Source: UBA7396 sp034676185
GTDB lineage: Bacteria; Patescibacteriota; Gracilibacteria; BD1-5; UBA6164
Reading direction: 5' to 3'
DNA: 64,000 bases
Assembly (NCBI GenBank): GCA_034676185.1
Contig: JAUCCN010000005.1
Location: forward strand, 5,255 to 69,254
Position 1 is the first letter of the stretch. Each line of letters starts with the position of its first letter. Shown piece after piece: positions 11,023-18,409 of this stretch. A model generated the notes under the pieces. The model was given only the letters and a program-made list of their open reading frames with translations, had not been told where the DNA came from and made no database searches. Position numbers and translations under genes: made by a program.

Positions 11023-11499
11023 TTATAGTTTAAATATTTCTCTGTCATAATTTACTAAAAATACTTCTTTTATGCAAGAATTTGGATTTTTTGTAAAATA
11101 TTCTTTTAATGCAAGTTTTGTGATTTCATTTATTTGATTTTCACTATCTGGTAAATAATTTCAGCTTAATGCTGTAATTGAGATATTTTCAAATCAATTT
11201 TCTTCACAAATTTTTAAAGCACTTTTTATACATCATTCTATTCACAAAATAGTGAGTAGTTTAAAATCATAGTCAAAAGGTCTTGCAAATATAAGATTTT
11301 TTCATTTTGTTTGAATAAGTCTCGCTTCACCTTTTTCAAAATAGTTTTGAGTTAATAGTATTTCTTGGATTTCTTCTCCAAAAGTTTCAAGCACGAGTTT
11401 TGCAACTGCTCATTTTAAAATCCTATCTTCTCAAATGGAGATAAGGTAGGTGTTTGAGGGAGAGTTTAGGATTGAACCTGTAAAAATGGTTGGGTGCAT
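11023..11499 (-). CDS. Macro-domain-like protein
   Basis: This 158-residue soluble protein begins MHPTIFTGSILNSPSNTYLI. The central part reads GEARLIQTKGKNLIFARPFD, like the macro-domain strand after the ligand loop. It is followed by a helix GCIKSALKICEENGFENISI and a last strand IKEVFLVNYDREIF. These match the second half of macrodomains, which bind or hydrolyse ADP-ribose. The expected N-terminal NAAN ligand motif is not present. I therefore hold macro-domain fold as likely and activity as open. Confidence 0.45.
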
Positions 11500-11633
11500 A
11501 AAAAATTTTTTATAAATCTAAATCAATTATTTTATATATAGAAATTTGGGTTATTTTTGTATTTGCAAAAAATAATTTATTTTTTAGAAAAAAATATTAC
11601 AATACAAATGTTTTATCAACTAATTTTAAAGAT

Positions 11634-11792
11634 ATGGAAAATAGATATTTAATTTGTTTATGAGATACAATAAAAGAATTAGAAGAAGATGTAACTGAAA
11701 AATTGAATAATTGATATAAATGTCAATGATGAATTTATAAATGAAAAAACTTGTGAGAAGAAGTATTTTTACAGGCAGTTATAAGAGAATAA
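11634..11792 (+). CDS. DUF1737-like small protein
   Basis: This 52-residue protein reads MENRYLICLGDTIKELEEDV, then LNNGYKCQGGIYKG and VFLQAVIRE. That matches the DUF1737 layout: a short strand, a helix with a Leu-x-x-x-Val pattern, then G-x-x-x-x-GG and a final QA-V motif. The role of this domain is unknown; it is often found alone or as a domain of enzymes. Four glycine codons are TGA, so the gene is invisible with the standard code. Confidence 0.65.
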
Positions 11793-11819
11793 TAAAAATT
11801 AATTATTTTTATTATTCTC
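11784..11819. terminator. Bidirectional terminator
   Basis: AGAGAATAATAAAAAT pairs with ATTTTTATTATTCTCT. The minus-strand gene's last codons and stop lie inside it. Confidence 0.65.
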
Positions 11820-13853
11820 TCAATTTGGGAATAAATATATAACAATAGTTCAAACCATTATAGTTATTTGTCATAATGTAAGTCAAAAAGCCCACTTTAA
11901 TAAATCTGAAATTTGATTAATTTCTTGAATAGATAATTTATTAAATAAAAAATAAGCTACCAAAAATAAAATTGTAGTTTCTATAACTAAAGCAATAAAT
12001 AAATTTTTTGCATAATTTTTTCTAGTTTCTAATTTCCATTCTTTTTCTAGTTGTGCATCAAAATATTCAACTAATTTAAATTGTGAATTTATTTGTTCTT
12101 GATTATTTTTGTAATTATAAATATATGAGTTTAATGAAATAATATTTGCAAGTCTCATTGAGTCTTTAGTTTTTTCATTCCAATTTTTCCATATTTTATC
12201 TTTTGAATCTAATGGATAAACTTCAAATGTTTTTGAGAAATTTTTTATATCTTCATGAATTTTACTATTAAATTGTGTAAGATTTTTTAAATTATCTTTT
12301 ACTAACTCTTCATTTACTTCTTCTATTGTTTTAAATTCTTTTTTACTTTCTGATTCTGGCGATCATAAATCTTCTTTTTTGGTTTCTAAAATATCAACAT
12401 TAACAAATCTATCAATAAATAATTTTATATAATATCTAGCAAATGACATAAATTTAGTATCATCTTCTAATTTAAATTTATCAATAGCAAAATCTAATCA
12501 TTTAGCTCATTCTTCAACCAAATCAATTAATTTATATTTATCTAAATCGTATTTCAAAGCTTCAGAAACAACAAAATTCATAAATGATTTTTTTATATCT
12601 TTTTTTATTTTATCTTTTTCTTTTTCGTTTCAAATAGAATTTTTAAGTTCTTCAAATTTTATCTTTTCGTTAACTAATTTTCATCAAAATTCAAACCTTT
12701 CTTTAATATCTTTAGGAATATCGCTTAATTTTAGTATTGGTATTATACTTCAATTAACTTTATTTTGTAATGCTTTTTCTTCACTATAAATATACAATAA
12801 AGGGTCTAGATTAAACTCATTTTTTTCTATTTCTTCATAAGTTCAAAAATTAGATATTTTTCATTCATTTTTATTCATATATATATCACTAATTTCTTGA
12901 ATATCTGAATTCATTCAGTCAATAAAAAGGACTTTATCATTTTTTTTGTTTTTATTAAAAACCCATAAAACAGTTTGAACTGATGCATATGTTAAAAAAC
13001 TTCATTTCGGCAATAAAACAACGGCTTCTAATCATTTTTCTAAAATATTTTTTCTATCTTCCTGTGCTTGAACTTTAAAAACAGTTCAAAGAGGTGAAAT
13101 AATTACTCATTTTCAGTCTTTTTTTAAATGATTTATAACTTTGTTTATGAAATAAAAATCTGTATTTCATTTTATATTTTCATATTTTAATCCAAAAGGA
13201 GGAATTGAAAAAGAATAATCAAAAGTTTCTCATGCAAATTTATCATCATTAAATAATCATTGTCTTATATTTCAACTTATATTATTTAGTTCAAGATAAA
13301 CTTTTGCTAATAAAAAACTTTGGTATGAATATTCTTGTCAGTTAAAAGATGTTATATTATTTTTTGAAATATCTACAAAGTTTTTTCAAACTCAAAAAAC
13401 AGGTGAATAAAAAGTTCATTCTTTTGGATCTAATATATTTTTTGCTAATATATTTACTTCTTTTGGAGAAGGCATATATCAAGTTTTATATGATTTTTCT
13501 TCTAAAATATCTAAAAAATAATTATAAAAATCTTTTAACTCTTTTTCATCAAATTTAGAAATTTCGTGAACTAAAGTTTTTATATCTTGATAATTATTCA
13601 TTTTTCAAGCAAATTGAGTTCAAAGCTGATGTAATCAATTTTCCAAGTTTTCATTATCAAAAAATTTTGGATAACTTAAAATCAAATTTTTTATATATTT
13701 TTTAGATTCATAATTACTGTTATCCTGAAAAAAGTTTAAAAATGGATATTCATCTTTTAAAAAATGTTTTAAAATTACAATATTAGCTATTGTTTCAGGA
13801 ATTTCCCAAGCTGGAATATTCAAGTTTTTAAAAATTTGTTCAAATTTACTCAT
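11799..13853 (-). CDS. HsdM-like protein with lost catalytic motif and C-terminal membrane helix
   Basis: This 684-residue protein follows the type I methylase (HsdM) plan: a helical N-domain (residues 1-130), then a SAM-binding-like fold. Motif I is altered (YSPVFGVGKN, about 148-157, instead of the usual DPxCGSG). The GQE strand is present (SFNGQEYSYQS). Motif IV is SIPPFG (about 215-220) where active enzymes have NPPF/Y. A long helical region (360-610) follows, then a hydrophobic helix near residues 615-640 and a second weaker one at the end. No hsdS or hsdR lies nearby. I infer it is not an active adenine methyltransferase; a membrane-tethered DNA or nucleotide sensor is one possibility. 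A structured RNA lies upstream. Confidence 0.75.
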
Positions 13854-14062
13854 ATTTTTTTATTTTTATTTTATAATCCCTAAAATTCTATCACATTTAT
13901 TAAAAAATAGCCAAGAAATTTTCTTGACTATTAATAAATCTAAAACTTAAATTATTTATTCTCAAAACCTATTTGGTCATTTAGTTCATTTTTTCATAAT
14001 CAAAAAATTAAAATATAAAATATTTACAAAATACTATATAAAAAATCTATATTTTAGCAAAC
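13854..14062. other. AT-rich intergenic stretch before the HsdM-like gene
   Basis: This stretch holds a palindrome CAAGAAA/TTTCTTG (about 13912-13926) which, read on the minus strand, is followed by a T-rich run and could act as a terminator. It also holds a 13-codon minus-strand frame (13956-13997). I see no other gene. Confidence 0.4.
13956..13997 (-). other. Thirteen-codon reading frame rich in UGA
   Basis: The minus-strand frame reads MKKGTKGPNRFGE and then TAA. Three of thirteen codons are TGA glycine. It lies between the structured RNA and the HsdM-like gene, just upstream of a hairpin. It could be a leader peptide, or chance. Confidence 0.2.
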
Positions 14063-14214
14063 AAAAAAGGGTAACTTAAGTTTTCTCTTGTGTTCGCTAA
14101 AACATTACAATTTTGTTTAATCATAAAATCAACAAAATGGGTGAGTAACCTAAGTTACCCATTCCTAATTTCATGATTAAACTACTTTCGTAATTTTTAT
14201 GTAATATTTTAGCA
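14063..14214 (-). ncRNA. Compact structured RNA with switch-like alternative folds
   Basis: Read on the minus strand from about 14214 to 14063. The first bases GCUAAAAUAUUAC pair with GUAAUGUUUUAGC (14096-14108) to close the structure. Inside are a small hairpin with a GAAA loop (about 14183-14193), a helix GUUUAAUCAU/AUGAUUAAAC (14173-14182 with 14115-14124), and a capping hairpin AAUGGG/CCCAUU (14136-14163). The 3' tail AACUUAAGUUACCC (14069-14082), followed by six U, can pair instead with GGGUAACUUAGGUU (14147-14160) to form a terminator. The two pairings exclude each other. A promoter lies directly upstream. No known RNA family is recognised. Confidence 0.55.
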
Positions 14215-14220
14215 CTTTTT

Positions 14221-14248
14221 AGTATATAAACTTTTAAATTTTTTGCAA
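14221..14248 (-). promoter_or_regulatory. Promoter for the structured RNA
   Basis: On the minus strand TTGCAA (14248-14243) and TATACT (14226-14221) are 16 bases apart. Transcription would start about where the closing helix begins. Confidence 0.5.
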
Positions 14249-14250
14249 AA

Positions 14251-14276
14251 AAATAAAAGCCTTTTGGCTTTTCAGA
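14251..14276 (-). terminator. Terminator of the toxin-antitoxin-like operon
   Basis: AAAAGCC and GGCTTTT form a stem, followed on the minus strand by ATTTTTTTG. It lies just past the 14291 stop codon. Confidence 0.7.
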
Positions 14277-14290
14277 TTAAACTTCAGTTT

Positions 14291-14638
14291 TTAAGTTTTT
14301 ATATGTATATCATCAATAGAAACTATTTTTTCTTTTTTCCATTTTCTGCATTTACAGACAATATTATAACTTCTTAAAAATATAACTAATTTCGTTTCTT
14401 CATAAAAATCATTTGAAACTTCAATTTGTCATAATATTCAATTATTTATCTTATTTTCAATTGTAAATCTCAATTTTTCAACAAAATCTTTAATATCATT
14501 TACAAATTCATTTACTATCAAATCTTCATCATACAGTCAAGAATCCCTATATCTACAATTATCTCACATATAATTAATAAAATCATCTAAATTTGCTTCA
14601 ACTTTATTTGAAAATATGATTTTATAATTACTATACAT
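14291..14638 (-). CDS. Toxin-like small protein of a two-gene module
   Basis: This 115-residue protein begins MYSNYKIIFSNKVEANLDDF. An initial strand, a two-helix segment, and later strands (LVIFLRSYNIVCKCRKWKK) with a basic end loosely fit the RelE/ParE fold. I do not see a decisive catalytic set. Its ATG overlaps the upstream small gene by eight bases (14631-14638), the tight coupling usual in toxin-antitoxin operons. A terminator follows. Other small cytosolic proteins with the same layout cannot be excluded. Confidence 0.5.
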
Positions 14639-14789
14639 AAGTTAGATTTTTAAAATTAGGGGTAAAATTTTTTCTGTCTTCTTTTAATTGTTTTTTTAGT
14701 AACTTTCATCTATTTTCTATTTTTTTATTTAATTTTTCAACCAACTCATCTCAAGTCATATATAATGACATATCTAATTTAGTTTCCAT
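14631..14789 (-). CDS. Antitoxin-like small protein upstream of the toxin candidate
   Basis: This 52-residue protein starts METKLDMSLYMTGDELVEKL and continues as a highly charged helix rich in Lys and Glu (NKKIENRGKLLKKQLKEDRKN), ending in a short tail. Size, charge and overlap with the following gene fit an antitoxin whose C-terminal part wraps the partner. No known DNA-binding motif is certain. Two glycines are TGA. The function is inferred mainly from the gene order. Confidence 0.45.
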
Positions 14790-14855
14790 AATTTCAATTT
14801 TAATTATTAAATACATTTTTAGTATATTTATTTTTGAAAATTTGCAAAAAAAACT

Positions 14856-14882
14856 TTGACATTATATATAAAAGTATATAAT
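14856..14882 (+). promoter_or_regulatory. Promoter for the RhuM-like gene
   Basis: TTGACA (14856-14861) and TATAAT (14877-14882) are separated by 15 bases, 32 bases before the ATG. Confidence 0.55.
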
Positions 14883-14914
14883 ATGTTTATATTTAACTTT
14901 TAAAATTAATACCT

Positions 14915-15481
14915 ATGAATACTTGAGAGATAAAAATTTATAAAGCAAAAAATTGACTTGCTGAAATACAAGTTAGACTTGAAAATGAAAGTGTTTGGCT
15001 ATCACAATGAGATATGCAAATATTATTTTGAAGAGATCAATCAGTGATTTCAAGACATATAAATAATATTTTTAAAGAAAAAGAATTAGAAAAAGAAAGC
15101 AATATGCATTTTTTGCATATTGCAAATTCTGATAAACCAGTAGCTTTTTATAATCTTGATGTAATTATTTCAGTTTGATATAGAGTAAAATCTATTGAAT
15201 GAACACAATTCAGAATCTGGGCAACTTCTATTTTAAAACAATATTTAATTTCTTGATATGCCATCAATCAAAAAAGATTACAAGAAAAATGATACAAAGA
15301 ACTAGAAAGTACTCTTGCTTTAGTAAAAAAAGCTATATTCTCTTAAAATATTGAAAAAGATGAAGTCTGAGAAAGAAAAATAAACGATAGAGCTTTAGTT
15401 GCTATAACTTTATTAATTGCAGAATCAAACCCAAAAGACAAAGATATTATGGTAAAACTAGTTATGAATTTGATAAATTAG
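14915..15481 (+). pseudogene. RhuM-family gene, interrupted by an ochre codon and internally shortened
   Basis: The frame starts MNTGEIKIYKAKNGLAEIQV and has the RhuM signature: VRLENESVWLSQ, ISRHINNIFKE, YNLDVIISVGYRVKS, and GTQFRIWATSILKQYL. The first 143 codons end at TAA (15344-15346). The same frame then continues for 44 codons (NIEKDEVGERKI... to LIAESNPKDKD and MVKLVMNLIN), which is the conserved end of the family, and stops at TAG 15479. The full-length family has about 330 residues, so the central segment is also lost. RhuM proteins occur near mobile elements. The 143-residue piece may still be made from the intact promoter. Confidence 0.7.
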
Positions 15482-15508
15482 TTATTATAAAAAGTAATTA
15501 AAACATAA

Positions 15509-15536
15509 AAAATCTCAAGTTAAAACTTGAGATTTT
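15509..15536. terminator. Bidirectional stem-loop
   Basis: AAAATCTCAAGT and ACTTGAGATTTT pair around a TAAA loop, between the RhuM remnant and tRNA-Arg. Confidence 0.7.
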
Positions 15537-15554
15537 GGCTTTATATTGAGAAAA

Positions 15555-15630
15555 TGGTACTCCCAGCAGGGTTCGAACCCACGACCCCCAGGTTCGCGGC
15601 CTGGTACTCTTCCAACTGAGCTATAGGAGC
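15555..15630 (-). tRNA. tRNA-Arg(GCG) with encoded CCA and C33
   Basis: On the minus strand the acceptor GCTCCTA pairs with TGGGAGT. The D-arm is GCTC/GAGT, the anticodon arm is CCAGG-CCGCGAA-CCTGG and the T-arm has TTCGAAC. The anticodon is GCG (Arg, CGC/CGU). Position 33 is C instead of the near-universal U. The sequence otherwise follows bacterial tRNA-Arg(ACG), whose loop is CTACGAA. CCA is encoded at 15557-15555. Confidence 0.88.
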
Positions 15631-15738
15631 TTTTATTTTTTATCATAAAATATTTGAAGCCAAAACATTGTATAAAAAAAACTAAATTTAGCAATTTTAT
15701 TTGTGTGTTTTTTGTTTTTATGGTATCATTCTTATGAA

Positions 15739-16158
15739 ATGAAAAATACTTTTGATGAAAATCATAAAATTATTTTACAAAAAATACAAAAAGAAATTTT
15801 TATTTATGAAAGGAAATTTGAAATAATAAAAAATAAACTTCAATCTATTTGTGATATTTTATATTCTTCTGATCAAAAGGAATATGACATCTATACGTCT
15901 CACAAAGAGGTGGTTGAAATACATTCTCTTTTGCCTGAACTCAAAGAAATGATAGCAAGTATCAATACATTTTTTTCTATTTTTCATATAAAAATTACTT
16001 TGGAAGATAATTATGAGTACCAAATAAAACAAGAACCTGACCTGAAATATCTCAAAAAACAACTTCTTATTTTTACACCAACCTATCAAGTGATACAAAA
16101 AATATTTTCTCAGCAAAAAGATTTTTATCAACTTGTAGAAAAATTATGGATTACATAA
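15739..16158 (+). CDS. Small helical protein, unknown
   Basis: From ATG 15739 the protein has 139 residues (MKNTFDENHKIILQKIQKEI). It is predicted almost entirely helical, soluble and charged, with a possible four-helix layout: helix to about 40, a gap with YDIYTSHKE, and helices LPELKEMIASINTFF and LKYLKKQLLIF. A GTG at 15703 would add twelve mostly hydrophobic residues; I prefer the ATG. It uses no TGA codon, which is possible for its glycine-free sequence. I recognise no family. Confidence 0.6.
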   Translation: MKNTFDENHKIILQKIQKEIFIYERKFEIIKNKLQSICDILYSSDQKEYDIYTSHKEVVEIHSLLPELKEMIASINTFFSIFHIKITLEDNYEYQIKQEPDLKYLKKQLLIFTPTYQVIQKIFSQQKDFYQLVEKLWIT

Positions 16159-16179
16159 AGAGTTTTTCATATAGTGTAG

Positions 16180-16317
16180 GTAAAACTCTTTCTCAAGAAA
16201 AACAAGTTTTACAATCACTTATTTATACTTTTGATTCTCTCATCTTCTTCATCATGGTCTTCGAGTTCTTCATCCAGCGCTTCTTCATATAGTAGTTCAG
16301 GAAGTAGTAATTGGTAA
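16180..16317 (+). other. Serine-rich reading-frame fragment
   Basis: An open stretch without start codon encodes a hydrophobic run (NHLFILLIL) followed by about 25 residues that are nearly all Ser with some Trp, Tyr, Ala and Gly, ending in SGSSNW. The base usage (TCTTCGAGTTC, CATCCAGCGC) differs from the surroundings. It may be the broken end of a surface protein. No promoter or start is visible. Confidence 0.3.
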
Positions 16318-16324
16318 AAATTGT

Positions 16325-16353
16325 TTGCATATTTTATTTTTTTATGTTACTAT
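16325..16353 (+). promoter_or_regulatory. Promoter for the 16389 minigene
   Basis: TTGCAT (16325-16330) and TACTAT (16348-16353) are 17 bases apart. Confidence 0.5.
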
Positions 16354-16376
16354 AAATATGTCTTGATGTATGTAAA

Positions 16377-16388
16377 AAGGAGAATATC
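16377..16388 (+). promoter_or_regulatory. Strong Shine-Dalgarno before the 16389 minigene
   Basis: AAGGAGAATATC precedes ATG with an optimal gap. Native genes in this window mostly lack such a site. Confidence 0.7.
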
Positions 16389-16595
16389 ATGGCAATTGAT
16401 ACTTATATGGAGACTAGCAATGGTTCCAAAAAACGAATTCGTGTTCCCTCTTCTCAAGGAGGGGCTGATCGGACTATCTATGTAGATAGTCGTAATTCTG
16501 GGTATAAACTTGGTCAACAAAATGACCGAGTGTATACACAAAATGGTCGGGAAGTATCAGACTCGCTCAAGGATTTTGTAAAAAATGTTCTTTGA
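16389..16595 (+). CDS. Foreign-looking 68-residue minigene apparently ending at TGA
   Basis: The gene reads MAIDTYMETSNGSKKRIRVP, then a glycine-rich part and VKNVL, ending at TGA (16593-16595) fourteen bases before a terminator stem. It uses GGT, GGG, CGT and CGG codons, has no internal TGA among its glycines, and has a strong Shine-Dalgarno site. All this is unlike its neighbours and fits the standard code. If UGA is read as glycine the frame would run through the terminator hairpin to a TAA inside the recJ promoter. I recognise no family. The protein is small, hydrophilic and moderately basic. Confidence 0.6.
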   Translation: MAIDTYMETSNGSKKRIRVPSSQGGADRTIYVDSRNSGYKLGQQNDRVYTQNGREVSDSLKDFVKNVL

Positions 16596-16608
16596 ATGAG
16601 AAAAGCAA

Positions 16609-16640
16609 AAATAGATGTAAAATACATCTATTTTTTTTTT
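16609..16640 (+). terminator. Intrinsic terminator
   Basis: AAATAGATGTA and TACATCTATTT pair around AAA, followed by a run of ten or more T. Confidence 0.8.
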
Positions 16641-16665
16641 GCAAAAATTGTATATTTTATATAAT
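16639..16665 (+). promoter_or_regulatory. Promoter for recJ
   Basis: TTGCAA (16639-16644) and TATAAT (16660-16665), 15 bases apart, overlap the end of the upstream terminator. Confidence 0.5.
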
Positions 16666-16695
16666 GAAAAATATTAAAAATAATTTAAAAATACG

Positions 16696-18336
16696 ATGCA
16701 AGAAAAAATAAGTATACAGTGAAATATTATAAAATTTGATATACATACACTTTCTCAAGATATAGAAGATATTTTAAAAATAAGATTTCAAAATAATGAA
16801 TTAGATAAAAGTATTACTGATTTATATAATCCATATTTACTCAAAGATATGGACAAAGCAGTAGAAAGAATAAAAAAAGCTCATAAAGAACAAGAAAGAG
16901 TTATTATTTTTTGAGATTATGATGTAGATGGAGTGACTTCTACTTCTATATTGATGCATTTTTTTAAGAAAATAGGATTACAGGTAAGTTACAGACTTCC
17001 AAATAGAATTACAGATTGATATGGAATGAAATCCTATTTTATGGATGAACTGGCAAGTTTGTGAGTAAGTTTGGTGATTACTGTTGATTGTGGAACTCGT
17101 GATATTGAGGTAATTGAGTACGCAAAAACTCTTTGAATAGATATTATCGTAACTGATCATCATGCGGTCCCTGAAATCATACCAGAAGAGGCAATTGCTA
17201 TTATCAACCCAAAAAGAAAAGATTGTGAATATCCATTTAAAGATTTAAGTGGTGCTTGAGTTGCTTTTAAACTTGTTTCTGCTCTTGCAAAAGACTTTTT
17301 CCCGAGAGAGCAATACGAAAAATATATGCAAGAAACTATTGATATTGCTGCGATTGGAACAGTGGCAGATTGTATGCCTCTTGTAGATGAAAATAGAATT
17401 ATTGTTTTAGAATGACTCAAACAAATTAAAAAAAGTCGTTCTCTTTGAGTAAGAAAACTTATTGAACAAAAAATACATGAAGATTTGGACGCAGATATTT
17501 TTTGATTTCTTATTTGACCTAGACTTAATGCCGCTTGAAGACTGGATACACCCTATAAAGCGGTAAATTTACTTTTAAATAATTCAGAAAGTGTGGAAGA
17601 GGTAATTATAGATATTGAAAATATTAATAATAAAAGAAAAGAATTAACAAAACTATTTTATGAACATGCTCTTGAAAATATTCAAATTCATAATAATATT
17701 CTTTTTTATGATAGTAAAGAAATAGAACATGGAATTATCGGAATTGTTGCTGGAAAATTAACAGAAAAGTTTTTTAAACCATCGATTGTATTGAAAGATG
17801 AATGAGAAAAATTGGTAGCCAGTTGTAGAAGTCCAGAATATTTTTCAATAGTAGAGTATTTAGAAAAATATAAAGAATATTTTCTTCATTTCTGAGGACA
17901 TAAACAAGCAGCAGGATTTAGTATTTCGAAAGCAAAATATGAAGATTTTAAAAGAGATTTTACTTTAGAACTCAATAGTCTTGATTTTTCAAGACAAAAA
18001 AAGAAATTAGTAGTAGATAAAATACTTCATATAGATGAATTTTGATTTGGCTTGATTGCAAAAATAGCAAAGTTTAAACCATATGGAATTTGAAATATAA
18101 AACCAATTTTTATGTTTGAAAAATTTGATATCTTTTCTGTAGAATATTTATGAACTACTATGGAACATATTATCATTAAAAATAAAGAGGGGATTTCTCT
18201 GTTATGATTTTGATTCTGAAAATATTTACAAGACTTAAAAAAAGAAAAAAGTATAGATGTTATTTTTGATATAATAGAAGATGTTTGGATGGGAAAAAGA
18301 CAATTAAAAGCAAAAATAATTGATATTTGTTTATAA
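16696..18336 (+). CDS. recJ: Single-strand-specific 5'-3' exonuclease RecJ
   Basis: This 546-residue protein has all the DHH-family motifs: FGDYDVDG (about 72-79, motif I), VDCGTRD (motif II), TDHH (about 153-156, motif III), AIGTVADCMPL (motif IV), then the DHHA1 part with GFLIGPRLNAAGRLD and the GGHKQAAGF substrate-binding loop (about 400). A C-terminal OB-like domain includes KPYGIGNIKPIF. The length matches short bacterial RecJ. It digests 5' single strands during recombination and mismatch repair. Glycines in motif I and in GGHKQ are TGA. Confidence 0.93.
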
Positions 18337-18357
18337 AAATTCTTGATTTTTTTCTAA

Positions 18358-18396
18358 AAATAAATATTCTTATTTTAATAAAAAGAATATTTATTT
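18358..18396 (+). terminator. Hairpin between recJ and the DinD-like gene
   Basis: AAATAAATATTCT pairs with AGAATATTTATTT. It may end recJ, but it is also within 15 bases of the next ATG. Confidence 0.5.
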
Positions 18397-18409
18397 GTTA
18401 TTTAGGAGT

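Noticed and set aside
14069..14160. The inverted repeat as insertion sequence ends
   Set aside because: The interval is only about 90 bases, has no transposase and no target duplication; an RNA fold explains it better.
16978..17420. Minus-strand frames opposite recJ
   Set aside because: RecJ motifs are intact on the plus strand across this stretch.
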